This document shows positions 1-6,874 of a DNA stretch of 8,140 nt, piece after piece. The stretch comes from Terriglobales bacterium (lineage in GTDB: Bacteria > Acidobacteriota > Terriglobia > Terriglobales > Acidobacteriaceae), in assembly GCA_019241735.1 (NCBI GenBank), contig JAFAWN010000178.1, forward strand, positions 1-8,140. The letters are read 5' to 3'. The stretch's first letter is position 1. Every line of letters begins with the position of its first letter. The position numbers and the translations under genes are program-made. Below the pieces are notes generated by a model. The model saw only the letters and a list, made by a program, of their open reading frames with translations, did no database searches and had not been told where the DNA came from.

Positions 1-112
1 CGATGATGAATTCGTCGAGGTTACGCCGAAGTCGCTGCGCTTGCGAAAGAAAGTCCTGCAGTTTAACAAGCGCAAGCGTTCTTCCATGGTTGAGGTGGAA
101 GAAAGCCGTTGA
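1..112 (+). CDS. typA: C-terminal end of TypA/BipA-type ribosome-associated GTPase (5' truncated)
   Basis: Only the last 36 codons and a TGA stop are visible; the reading frame begins at base 2 and the gene starts left of the window. The visible tail contains VEVTPKSLRLRKKVL, which closely resembles the conserved C-terminal end of TypA/BipA, a translational GTPase related to EF-G that binds the ribosome and is involved in stress responses and ribosome assembly. The tail ends in a basic stretch (NKRKR) and a short acidic end. The GTPase domain is outside the window, so the call rests on the C-terminal motif alone. The gap to the next gene is about 170 nt and holds a probable new promoter, so this gene is unlikely to be co-transcribed with what follows by necessity. 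Confidence 0.75.
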   Translation, partial: DDEFVEVTPKSLRLRKKVLQFNKRKRSSMVEVEESR

Positions 113-166
113 GGATTTAAGCCCATCGGTCTTTCGTTTGGAATAAGTTCCGGGAATTGTGTTTCC

Positions 167-175
167 TGCTATACT
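167..175 (+). promoter_or_regulatory. Possible extended -10 promoter upstream of the RRM gene
   Basis: The sequence TGCTATACT matches the extended -10 form TGnTATAAT, with the hexamer TATACT at 170-175 differing from consensus at one base. There is no good -35 at 16-18 nt; TTCCGG at 148-153 is the best placed and is weak, which is typical of extended -10 promoters. Transcription would begin near 182 and give a leader of about 100 nt before the preferred TTG start of the RRM protein. This is motif reading only. Confidence 0.4.
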
Positions 176-270
176 TCCAGCCGCATTTGACTGTTCGCAG
201 CTCCGGCCGTCAGCATGGCCAATCGGCCTCCGCTTTTCCGCCGCAGGCAGCCCACTCAGATAGCTCACAC

Positions 271-275
271 GGAGG
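271..275 (+). promoter_or_regulatory. Shine-Dalgarno site that decides the RRM gene start
   Basis: GGAGG lies 8 nt before the TTG at 284. The in-frame ATG further upstream at 215 has no purine-rich site before it. The site therefore supports initiation at TTG 284, which also puts the first residues exactly where single-RRM proteins normally begin. Confidence 0.75.
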
Positions 276-283
276 CAACTCCT

Positions 284-613
284 TTGAAGAATATTTTTGT
301 TGGGAACCTGGATTTCAATACTTCCGAAGACGAACTGCGAACGCTGTTCGCGACCTACGGTCAGGTAGACCGGGTCAGCATAATGACAGACCGGGATACA
401 GGACGTTCACGAGGCTTCGGCTTTGTGGAAATGACAAACGCGGAAGAGGGGGAAAAAGCCATCGCCGCACTGAATGGCAGTCAGGTGGGAGGGCGCACCC
501 TAAACGTGAATGAAGCTCGTCCTAAAGTGGAGCGCGCTGGCGGCGGTGGCCGGGACCGCGGAGGCGACCGTGGCGGTCGGGGTGGCGGGGGAGGCGGCCG
601 AGGCCGCTACTAG
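284..613 (+). CDS. Single-RRM glycine-rich RNA-binding protein
   Basis: A 109-residue protein with one RNA recognition motif covering about residues 2-80. RNP2 is seen as IFVGNL (4-9) and RNP1 as RGFGFVEM (43-50), with the aromatic residues that stack on RNA bases in place (Phe5, Phe45, Phe47). From about residue 85 the protein becomes a Gly/Arg tail (repeated GGRG and RGG units), a flexible RNA-binding extension like that of cyanobacterial Rbp proteins and plant glycine-rich RNA-binding proteins. Bacterial members are small cytoplasmic proteins, often cold-regulated and thought to act on mRNA folding or localisation; the RNA target here is unknown. The TTG start at 284 is preferred: it follows GGAGG by 8 nt and gives MKNIFVGNL. 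Starting at ATG 215 would add 23 residues of low-complexity basic sequence with no ribosome binding site. No terminator is visible before the tRNA gene 75 nt downstream. Confidence 0.9.
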   Translation: MKNIFVGNLDFNTSEDELRTLFATYGQVDRVSIMTDRDTGRSRGFGFVEMTNAEEGEKAIAALNGSQVGGRTLNVNEARPKVERAGGGGRDRGGDRGGRGGGGGGRGRY

Positions 614-668
614 CCCTAACCTTATACAGCACGTTCCTTCACCCGTTTTCCCTCCTGACGCGTCGATG

Positions 669-674
669 TACACT
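669..674 (+). promoter_or_regulatory. Weak candidate -10 box for the tRNA-Arg gene
   Basis: TACACT ends 14 nt before the mature tRNA 5' end and would place a transcription start near 681. The matching -35 position holds TTTTCC (646-651), a poor match, so this may be chance; the tRNA could also be read from the RRM promoter. Confidence 0.2.
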
Positions 675-688
675 AACTGAATTGGCGT

Positions 689-765
689 GCGCCCGTAGCT
701 CAGCTGGATAGAGCGGCAGCCTCCGGAGCTGTAGGTCGGGAGTTCGAATCTCTCCGGGCGCGCCA
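689..765 (+). tRNA. tRNA-Arg (anticodon CCG), CCA encoded
   Basis: The whole cloverleaf can be folded by eye. The acceptor stem GCGCCCG (689-695) pairs fully with CGGGCGC (755-761), followed by discriminator G762 and an encoded CCA (763-765). The D stem is GCTC/GAGC with a GG-containing loop; the anticodon stem GCAGC (716-720) pairs with GCTGT (728-732) with one G-U pair; the loop CTCCGGA carries anticodon CCG (723-725), which reads the CGG arginine codon. The variable loop is AGGTC, and the T arm is GGGAG, loop TTCGAAT, CTCTC. It is a 77-nt elongator tRNA with nothing missing. No integrase gene or duplicated 3' end, which would suggest use as an attachment site, is visible nearby. Confidence 0.97.
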
Positions 766-894
766 TCTCACCTCCACCCAATCCTAAGCCAGTTTCAGGC
801 AGTTGCCAGCGGAGGGGAATGGCCTGCGTCGCTTCGCTCAATTTCGTCGTACGCGAGCGCAATAGGCCTCCCCAATCGGTCAGCTTAAAGCCGT

Positions 895-908
895 ATGACT
901 ATAGTCAT
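895..908 (+). promoter_or_regulatory. 14-bp perfect palindrome overlapping a -10-like hexamer
   Basis: ATGACTATAGTCAT is its own reverse complement. Its centre contains TATAGT (900-905), one base from the -10 consensus, so a regulator bound here would sit on the promoter of the PilZ gene, with transcription starting near 912. No good -35 is present at the right distance (TCGGTC at 876-881 is weak). One such palindrome is about what chance would give in 8 kb, so position rather than length is the main argument. Confidence 0.25.
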
Positions 909-972
909 CTTGTCGCCTGCGCTTGCCTGCGTCACTCTAGTAAAGTTCCACGATTGCAACGGTTGCCGACCT

Positions 973-1650
973 ATGAATGAATCGAAAACTCCTTCTACCG
1001 GGGCGGATTGGACTGGGCTATTAACCGACCCAGCCTTATCCAGCCATCTGGAAATGCTTCTGCAAACCTACCGTGAAGCGCCTGCCGGGCAGCGCGATCA
1101 GTTGCTGTTGGAAGCGATGCGCAAGATAAAAGGTGAGGCCAAGGTTGCCGACAGCACGGCTGCAAGCAAATCGCCGACACCCGCAGAGAAATCGACGATT
1201 CCAGCGGCTCCGGCAGCAATTGCGGCGGAAAGTACGCCCCCGTTTGAACCCGACATCTTTACGCCCGCATGGGGGCAGGATCGCCGCGTTTATCCACGAA
1301 TGAAGTGTTTTGTCGCAGTGGAATTGCGAGTAGAAGGTTCCACCACCCCGATTTGGGGAAACCTTGCCAACACCAGTCTCGGTGGATGCCAGGTGGACAC
1401 TGCCGCCCCGATTGCGGCTGGCGTGAAACTCGAAATTGGCTTATGGGTCGCCAATGGCAAAATATGGGTCAAGGGCATGATTATCAGCGGAGTTGTCACC
1501 GGTAACACTCCGACTTTCGGCGTTCGTATCAAGTTCGACGGGCTGGAACCATCAGAACGTGAAACTTTAAGGCATTTCTTGAAGTTTGTGCAAAACACCA
1601 CTAAGAGCTATCAGAACGAACACGGATATCTCGCCCAAATGAAGCGCTAG
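973..1650 (+). CDS. PilZ-domain protein, probable cyclic-di-GMP receptor
   Basis: A 225-residue cytoplasmic protein from the preferred start. Residues about 1-65 look helical and soluble, about 66-95 are an Ala/Pro/Ser/Thr-rich linker, and about 100-205 form a PilZ domain. Both c-di-GMP binding signatures are intact: RVYPR (RxxxR, residues 105-109) and NTSLGG (NxSxxG, residues 133-138). It is therefore likely to bind c-di-GMP; PilZ proteins pass this signal to motility, adhesion or polysaccharide systems, but the partner here is not shown. The N-terminal part was not recognised. The start is uncertain: ATG 895 would add 26 residues with a hydrophobic stretch, but it lies inside a palindrome with a -10-like core. 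Neither ATG has a clear Shine-Dalgarno. The gene stands alone, with about 200 nt on each side. Confidence 0.85.
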   Translation: MNESKTPSTGADWTGLLTDPALSSHLEMLLQTYREAPAGQRDQLLLEAMRKIKGEAKVADSTAASKSPTPAEKSTIPAAPAAIAAESTPPFEPDIFTPAWGQDRRVYPRMKCFVAVELRVEGSTTPIWGNLANTSLGGCQVDTAAPIAAGVKLEIGLWVANGKIWVKGMIISGVVTGNTPTFGVRIKFDGLEPSERETLRHFLKFVQNTTKSYQNEHGYLAQMKR

Positions 1651-1724
1651 CTTCTCGCGTTAATCCAAAAATAAATCTCCGCAAAGCGGAATCTCGATTT
1701 CTTCCAACTCATCCATACAATTGA

Positions 1725-1794
1725 GCAGGGATGGCGTTAGCCTGCCCTGTCCTTCTTTCAGGCATGCGGCAGGCGAACTTGGTAAACTGCCAGC
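1725..1794 (+). other. Overlapping inverted repeats in the tkt upstream region
   Basis: Four short segments can pair in alternative ways: GCAGG (1725-1729) with CCTGC (1741-1745); GCCTGCC (1740-1746) with GGCAGGC (1768-1774); and GGCAG (1768-1772) with CTGCC (1787-1791), the last extending by two pairs (GC 1766-1767 with GC 1793-1794) past a bulged A. The three hairpins exclude one another in order, which is how attenuator leaders are built, but none is followed by a T-run. No promoter was identified, so it is not known whether the region is transcribed with tkt. Confidence 0.3.
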
Positions 1795-1846
1795 GTACTG
1801 AAACCACCCTAGGATCGAGCTTTCCACTCGAGGAGGTTGTACTTCC

Positions 1847-3931
1847 ATGGTCGCAAGCGAACAGACGTTGGTGACCGGTCAGCAACTGGACACGCTGTGC
1901 ATCAATACCATACGAACGCTTGCCATGGACGCGGTTCAGAAGGCGAACTCCGGCCATCCGGGTGCGCCGATGGCTTTGGCCCCGGTTGCCTATTCCCTGT
2001 GGCAGCAATTTCTGCGCTTCGATCCCGAAGATCCGACGTGGCCTAACCGAGACCGATTTGTGCTCTCGAATGGACACGCCTCCATGCTTTTGTATGCCCT
2101 GCTCCATCTAGCCGAAGTTCGCGGCATCGATCCCGAATATGAGCGGCTTGGTGATTTCGCCGTAACCATGGACGATATTAAGAATTTTCGCCAGCTTGGA
2201 GGTAGGACTCCGGGACATCCTGAGTATCGGATCACGGCGGGGGTCGAGACTACGACGGGGCCGCTGGGGCAGGGACTGGGCAATAGCGTCGGTATGGCAA
2301 TCGGCGCCAAATGGCTGGCAGAGCGTTGCAACCGCCCCGGATTCGAGATCTTCAATTACAACATCTACGCATTCTGCGGCGACGGGGACATGATGGAAGG
2401 AGTGGGTAGCGAGGCTGCGTCCCTTGCAGGGCACTTAAAGCTTCCCAACCTTTGCTGGATCTATGACAACAACCGGGTGACCCTCGATGGCCCTGCCGAT
2501 GAATCCTTCACTGAGGATGTCGATAAGCGATTTCGCGCTTACGGCTGGAATGTCACGCATGTTGGGGACGCCAACGATCCGGACCAGCTCGCCGCGGGGT
2601 ATCGTGATTTCCTGCAGAGCACGGACAGGCCCAGCCTGATTGTAGTGAATAGTCACATCGGTTACGGCTCCCCGCACAAACAAGACACCAGCGCCGCTCA
2701 CGGCGAGCCACTGGGCGAGGACGAAATTCGCCTCGTGAAAAAGTTCTACGGCTGGCCTGAGGATGCCAAGTTCCTGGTACCCGAGGGCGTATATCAGCAC
2801 TTTCGCGAAGGTATGGGCAAGCGCGGCGGTAAATTGCGGCAGGAGTGGACGCAATTATTCAACGAATATCGGAGTAAATATCCCGATCTGGCCGGGGAGA
2901 TAGATCTGATGCAGGAGCGGAAGCTTCCCCAAGGCTGGGAGAATAATCTTCCATCATTTCCTGCGGACGCGAAAGGTCTTGCCACGCGCGAGAGCTCGGG
3001 CAAGGTACTGACCACCCTTGCAGAAAACGTCCCCTGGATGGTTGGCGGCTCGGCGGATCTGGCCACCTCCAACAAGACGGCGCTCAAATTCGAAGGCGCG
3101 GGGGACTTTCAGGCCGGGAGATTCGGCGGAAGGAACCTCCACTTCGGAGTTCGAGAGCATGCTATGGGCGCGGCGTTGAGCGGCCTTGCCCTCTCGAAGA
3201 TACGCGCTTATGGCGGCACATTTTTCAATTTTACCGACTACATGAAGCCATCGGTAAGGCTCGCTGCGCTGATGGAAATTCCGGTTATTTATGTTTATAC
3301 CCACGACTCGATTGGCCTGGGAGAAGACGGTCCCACCCATCAGCCCATTGAGCAGTTGGCATCACTGCGGGCGATGCCGGGAATTCTGGTCCTGAGGCCC
3401 GCGGACGCGAACGAAGTGGTCGAAGCCTGGAAGGTCATTATGGAGGTCAATGACAAGCCGGCTGCGCTGGTATTGACCCGTCAGGCGGTTCCGACTGTGG
3501 ACCGGGCCAAATATGCGCCTGCATCTGGCGTGGCGAAAGGCGCTTATGTTCTTGCGGATTCGTCCGGCGGTAAGCCGGATGTGATTTTAATTGGGACCGG
3601 TAGCGAAGTATCCTTGTGCCTTAGCGCACACGAACAGCTAAAAGCGGAGGGAGTGAATTCGCGCGTCGTCAGCATGCCATGCTGGGAACTATTCGAGGGG
3701 CAGAGCAGCGAATACCGGGAACAAGTGTTGCCTCACGATGTGAAGGCGCGGGTTGCGGTGGAGATGGCGTCTACGTTCGGATGGTCGCGCTACGTTGGCG
3801 ATACCGGCGAGGTACTTGGCATGCACCGATTCGGCGCCTCTGCGCCAGCGAAAGACCTGATGCAAAAATTTGGATTCACCACAGAAAAAGTAGTCGAAGC
3901 TGCCCGCCGTACGATAAAAGCTTCCAGCTAA
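1847..3931 (+). CDS. tkt: Transketolase
   Basis: A full-length 694-residue thiamine diphosphate enzyme (E. coli TktA has 663). It moves two-carbon ketol units between xylulose-5-P and ribose-5-P or erythrose-4-P in the non-oxidative pentose phosphate pathway, in the cytoplasm. Visible landmarks are the N-terminal NSGHPG with His37; the cofactor motif GDGDMMEG (178-185), ending in the YDNN segment (206-209), where Asp179 and Asn209 match the yeast metal ligands Asp157 and Asn187 with identical spacing; the catalytic Glu437 in VREHAMG, which activates the cofactor; and HDSIGLGEDGPTHQP from His486. The C-terminal domain (about 560-694) is complete. AGGAGG (1831-1836) lies 10 nt before the ATG. 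It is the first gene of the sugar-phosphate cluster; tal follows 37 nt after its TAA. Confidence 0.97.
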   Translation: MVASEQTLVTGQQLDTLCINTIRTLAMDAVQKANSGHPGAPMALAPVAYSLWQQFLRFDPEDPTWPNRDRFVLSNGHASMLLYALLHLAEVRGIDPEYERLGDFAVTMDDIKNFRQLGGRTPGHPEYRITAGVETTTGPLGQGLGNSVGMAIGAKWLAERCNRPGFEIFNYNIYAFCGDGDMMEGVGSEAASLAGHLKLPNLCWIYDNNRVTLDGPADESFTEDVDKRFRAYGWNVTHVGDANDPDQLAAGYRDFLQSTDRPSLIVVNSHIGYGSPHKQDTSAAHGEPLGEDEIRLVKKFYGWPEDAKFLVPEGVYQHFREGMGKRGGKLRQEWTQLFNEYRSKYPDLAGEIDLMQERKLPQGWENNLPSFPADAKGLATRESSGKVLTTLAENVPWMVGGSADLATSNKTALKFEGAGDFQAGRFGGRNLHFGVREHAMGAALSGLALSKIRAYGGTFFNFTDYMKPSVRLAALMEIPVIYVYTHDSIGLGEDGPTHQPIEQLASLRAMPGILVLRPADANEVVEAWKVIMEVNDKPAALVLTRQAVPTVDRAKYAPASGVAKGAYVLADSSGGKPDVILIGTGSEVSLCLSAHEQLKAEGVNSRVVSMPCWELFEGQSSEYREQVLPHDVKARVAVEMASTFGWSRYVGDTGEVLGMHRFGASAPAKDLMQKFGFTTEKVVEAARRTIKASS

Positions 3932-3968
3932 TTTGGTTTTCTACCGGGCGCCTTCCAAGGAGAGCATC

Positions 3969-5132
3969 ATGCAACCAACCGGAGTTCTTGAAACCGCTAA
4001 AGCAACCAATCCCGTTAAAGACCTGCAAAAATTCGGTCAATCGGTCTGGCTGGATTACATACGCCGCGATTTGCTCACCACCGGGGAGCTGAAGCGTTTG
4101 ATTGACGATGATGGTTTGCGTGGTATGACTTCCAATCCCTCGATTTTCGAAAAAGCTATCGCGGACAGCAGCTTCTACTCCGATTTTTTGAAATCACTCG
4201 AGTCGAAAGGGCTCGATGCGAACGGCAGATATGAGGCCCTCGCAATTCGCGATATTCAGGATGCCGCTGACATCTTCCGCCCGGTCTATGACAGCACGCG
4301 CGCCCGCGACGGCTACGTGAGTCTTGAAGTCTCTCCTTACATTGCGCTCGAAACCGAACGTACAGTAACCGAGGCCCGGAGACTGTGGAAAGCGGTGAAT
4401 CGGGAGAACGTGATGATCAAAGTGCCCGGTACCGCGGAGGGTATTCCGGCGTTCGAGCAATTGATCGGTGAAGGCATCAACATTAATGTGACGTTGCTGT
4501 TTTCGCAGGATGTATACGAGCAGGTTGCCGAAGGTTACATATCGGGACTTGAACAGCTTACAGCCAATAGCGGAAACCTGAGCAAAATCGCCAGCGTTGC
4601 CAGCTTTTTTGTCAGCCGCATCGATAATTCAGTGGATGCGATGGTAGATGAACGTTTGAAAAAGTCGAGCGATCCGCAGGAACGGCAAAAGCTGGAGGCT
4701 GTCAAAGGAAAGGTCGCAATCGCGAATGCAAAACTCGCCTACCAGAGTTACCTGAGGATTTTCGGCACCGAGCGTTGGAAGCGGCTGGCGGCCAAGGGCG
4801 CGCAGAGCCAGCGAGTGCTATGGGCCAGCACCAGCACAAAAAATCCCGCGTACAGTGACGTCCTTTACGTGGAAGAGTTGATCGGCCCTGACACCGTGAA
4901 CACAATTCCGCCGGCAACCTTTGATGCGTTTCGCGATCATGGGCACCCGCGCCTCAGCCTTACCGAAAACATAGAAGGGGCGCGACAGACCATGAAGCTG
5001 CTTGGGGAAATAGGAATCTCCATGAAGGAGGTTACTGGGAAGCTTAGCGAAGATGGCGTAAAGCAATTTTCGGACGCCTTTGGCAAGCTGATCAAAGCGG
5101 TGGACCAGAACCCGCAGGGCCAGAAAAATTGA
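3969..5132 (+). CDS. tal: Transaldolase (long actinobacterial/fusion type)
   Basis: A 387-residue transaldolase that moves a dihydroxyacetone unit from sedoheptulose-7-P to glyceraldehyde-3-P through a Schiff base. The Schiff-base lysine is Lys151 in NVMIKVPGT; other family landmarks are SVWLDYIRRDL (25-35, with Asp29), TSNPSIFEKAI beginning at Thr54, and Glu120 in SLEVSPY. The length and motif spacing match the long transaldolase type of Mycobacterium and of bifunctional Tal-Pgi proteins rather than the 317-residue E. coli TalB. ATG 3969 is chosen because AAGGAGAG (3957-3964) precedes it closely; a TTG at 3933 would start almost on the tkt stop with no ribosome binding site. The TGA stop overlaps the TTG start of the next gene by 4 nt (TTGA). 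A one-base gain in the A5 run at 5124-5128 would fuse it in frame to pgi. Confidence 0.95.
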   Translation: MQPTGVLETAKATNPVKDLQKFGQSVWLDYIRRDLLTTGELKRLIDDDGLRGMTSNPSIFEKAIADSSFYSDFLKSLESKGLDANGRYEALAIRDIQDAADIFRPVYDSTRARDGYVSLEVSPYIALETERTVTEARRLWKAVNRENVMIKVPGTAEGIPAFEQLIGEGININVTLLFSQDVYEQVAEGYISGLEQLTANSGNLSKIASVASFFVSRIDNSVDAMVDERLKKSSDPQERQKLEAVKGKVAIANAKLAYQSYLRIFGTERWKRLAAKGAQSQRVLWASTSTKNPAYSDVLYVEELIGPDTVNTIPPATFDAFRDHGHPRLSLTENIEGARQTMKLLGEIGISMKEVTGKLSEDGVKQFSDAFGKLIKAVDQNPQGQKN

Positions 5133-6853
5133 GCCAGTTGAAATATAACCTTTCTGGAGATATCGCCGATTCGGTAAAGGCGCACCTGGCCGACTGGCGA
5201 GCGCAGAAAAAGGTAAAAAGGCTGTGGTCCGGAGATGCGTCTCTCTGGACCGGAAACGATGAGGCGGAATGGCTGGGTTGGCTGAATGTCACTGAGAGTC
5301 AAATCGCAGATCTCCGGAAATTTCACGAGTTAGCGCTTGAAGCTCGGCGCGAAGCGTTTAGCGACATCCTTTTACTCGGCATGGGCGGCTCCAGCCTTTG
5401 CCCCGAAGTCCTGCAGAATACTTTCGGACAGGTTGCAGAGTTTCCGCAATTGCACGTACTCGATTCGACCGATCCCGCCCAGATCAAGACCATAGAATCG
5501 AAGATTAATATCGCGAAAACATTATTTGTAGTCTCCAGCAAGTCCGGCACGACTCTTGAACCGAATATCTACAAGCAATATTTTTTTGAGAGCGCCGCTG
5601 AAGTAGTGGGAAAAGACAAAGCTGGGGCACATTTCATTGCCATCACCGATCCGGGATCAAGCCTTCAGAAGATCGCGGAGGCGGACCACTTTCGTAACAT
5701 TTTTTTCGGCGTACCGAGTATCGGCGGACGATACTCGGCGTTGTCGGATTTCGGAATGGTCCCGGCTGCGTTGATGGGCCTGGACGTTGATACGCTGTTG
5801 CAGCGCGCGCAGGCTATGGTTGAGGCCTGCCGAAATCGGAAGCCAGAACAAAATCCCGGGGCAATGTTGGGGATTGTGTTGGGGGCGGCGGCCACAACGG
5901 GACGGGATAAGGTCACGATCATTGCGTCGCCGGGAATCTTTTATCTCGGAGCGTGGCTGGAACAGTTGCTGGCGGAATCCACGGGAAAAGTGGGCAAAGG
6001 AATTATTCCAGTGGACCGCGAGCCCGCGGGCCCGCCTGAAGTTTACGGCGACGATCGGATATTTGTTTACCTGCGGTTGGAAGCTGCTTCGGACCAAAAC
6101 CAAGACGCCACCGTAGCCGCCCTCGAATCGGCTGGACATCCGGTTGTGCATATTCCAGTGCAAGAAATTTACTGCCTAGGTGAAGAGTTTTTTCGGTGGG
6201 AGATCGCAACCGCCGTCGCCGGCTCGATTATCGGCATCAACGCGTTCAATCAGCCTGATGTCGAGGCCAGCAAGATCGCCACCCGTAAGCTCACTTCAGA
6301 ATACGAGGAGAAGGGTTCTCTACCCGAAGAACGTCCGATTTTTGAACGAGATGGGATCAAGCTATTTACGGATCAAAAAAATGCCGGCGAGTTAAATGCG
6401 GCGGTTGGCAACCAAGCCTCCCTAAGCCGATACCTTGCTTCTCACCTAAGCCGATTGCGCGCAGGAGACTATTTTGCCTTGCTGGCTTATATCGAGATGA
6501 ACGCCGTGCATGAAGCTCGTCTGCAGCAAATCCGCCAGCTTGTTCTTGATCATAAGCATGTTGCCACCTGCCTTGGCTTTGGCCCTCGATTCCTCCACTC
6601 TACCGGACAGGCTTATAAAGGCGGCCCAAACAGCGGAGTTTTTCTGCAACTTACCTGTGACGACGCCGTCGATTTGCCGGTGCCCGGCCAGAAATATACG
6701 TTTGGGGTGGTCAAAGCTGCCCAGGCACGTGGCGATTTTCAAGTGCTGGTTGACCGCGGACGCCGTGCCTTGCGGATTCATCTAGGCAGCGATTTGGATT
6801 CCTCACTGGACAAACTGCTGGCGGCATGCCGCGAGGGGCTAACCACGCTTTAG
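5129..6853 (+). CDS. pgi: Glucose-6-phosphate isomerase (Pgi half of a Tal-Pgi type pair)
   Basis: A 574-residue phosphoglucose isomerase that interconverts glucose-6-P and fructose-6-P. Two sugar-phosphate-binding SIS domains are recognisable: GMGGSSL (84-90), SSKSGTT (136-142) with the phosphate-binding Ser/Thr cluster, and PSIGGRYSALS around 199-203. A divergent form of the second isomerase signature, FNQPDVEASK (373-382), keeps the catalytic-type Lys382, and RFLHSTGQ (His490) follows. This pattern is closer to the isomerase part of bifunctional transaldolase/isomerase proteins than to E. coli Pgi. The likely start is TTG 5129, which shares TTGA with the tal stop; only a weak AGGG (5116-5119) precedes it, so translation probably depends on ribosomes finishing tal. 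TTG 5138 is an alternative start. The gnd gene follows after 21 nt. Confidence 0.93.
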   Translation: MSQLKYNLSGDIADSVKAHLADWRAQKKVKRLWSGDASLWTGNDEAEWLGWLNVTESQIADLRKFHELALEARREAFSDILLLGMGGSSLCPEVLQNTFGQVAEFPQLHVLDSTDPAQIKTIESKINIAKTLFVVSSKSGTTLEPNIYKQYFFESAAEVVGKDKAGAHFIAITDPGSSLQKIAEADHFRNIFFGVPSIGGRYSALSDFGMVPAALMGLDVDTLLQRAQAMVEACRNRKPEQNPGAMLGIVLGAAATTGRDKVTIIASPGIFYLGAWLEQLLAESTGKVGKGIIPVDREPAGPPEVYGDDRIFVYLRLEAASDQNQDATVAALESAGHPVVHIPVQEIYCLGEEFFRWEIATAVAGSIIGINAFNQPDVEASKIATRKLTSEYEEKGSLPEERPIFERDGIKLFTDQKNAGELNAAVGNQASLSRYLASHLSRLRAGDYFALLAYIEMNAVHEARLQQIRQLVLDHKHVATCLGFGPRFLHSTGQAYKGGPNSGVFLQLTCDDAVDLPVPGQKYTFGVVKAAQARGDFQVLVDRGRRALRIHLGSDLDSSLDKLLAACREGLTTL

Positions 6854-6874
6854 GATTGAGATTAGGAGTGACCT

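Noticed and set aside
215..283. N-terminal extension of the RRM protein from ATG 215
   Set aside because: No ribosome binding site precedes it, the residues are basic low-complexity sequence, and TTG 284 has GGAGG at good spacing and matches the normal start of the family.
535..607. G-rich repeat at the end of the RRM gene as a separate repeat element
   Set aside because: It is explained by Gly/Arg codons of the protein tail; the reading frame is maintained to the stop.
689..765. tRNA-Arg as the attachment site of an integrated element
   Set aside because: No integrase and no repeat of the tRNA 3' end were seen, and the flanking genes are ordinary housekeeping genes.
826..858. Imperfect inverted repeat of CGCTTCGC and GCGAGCG downstream of the tRNA as a terminator
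   Set aside because: Pairing needs a bulge, the loop is long and there is no T-run.
1678..1690. Small hairpin TCCGC-AAA-GCGGA after the PilZ gene as a Rho-independent terminator
   Set aside because: The stem is only 5 bp and no T-run follows (ATCTCGATTTCTT), so it does not meet the usual pattern.
1709..2107. Minus-strand open frame of about 130 codons opposite the tkt start, and similar antisense frames elsewhere
   Set aside because: They lie opposite well-conserved genes, show no recognisable family features and are the expected shadows of coding sequence in GC-rich DNA.
3933..3968. Longer transaldolase starting at TTG 3933
   Set aside because: It would start one base after the tkt stop without a Shine-Dalgarno, while ATG 3969 has AAGGAGAG directly upstream.
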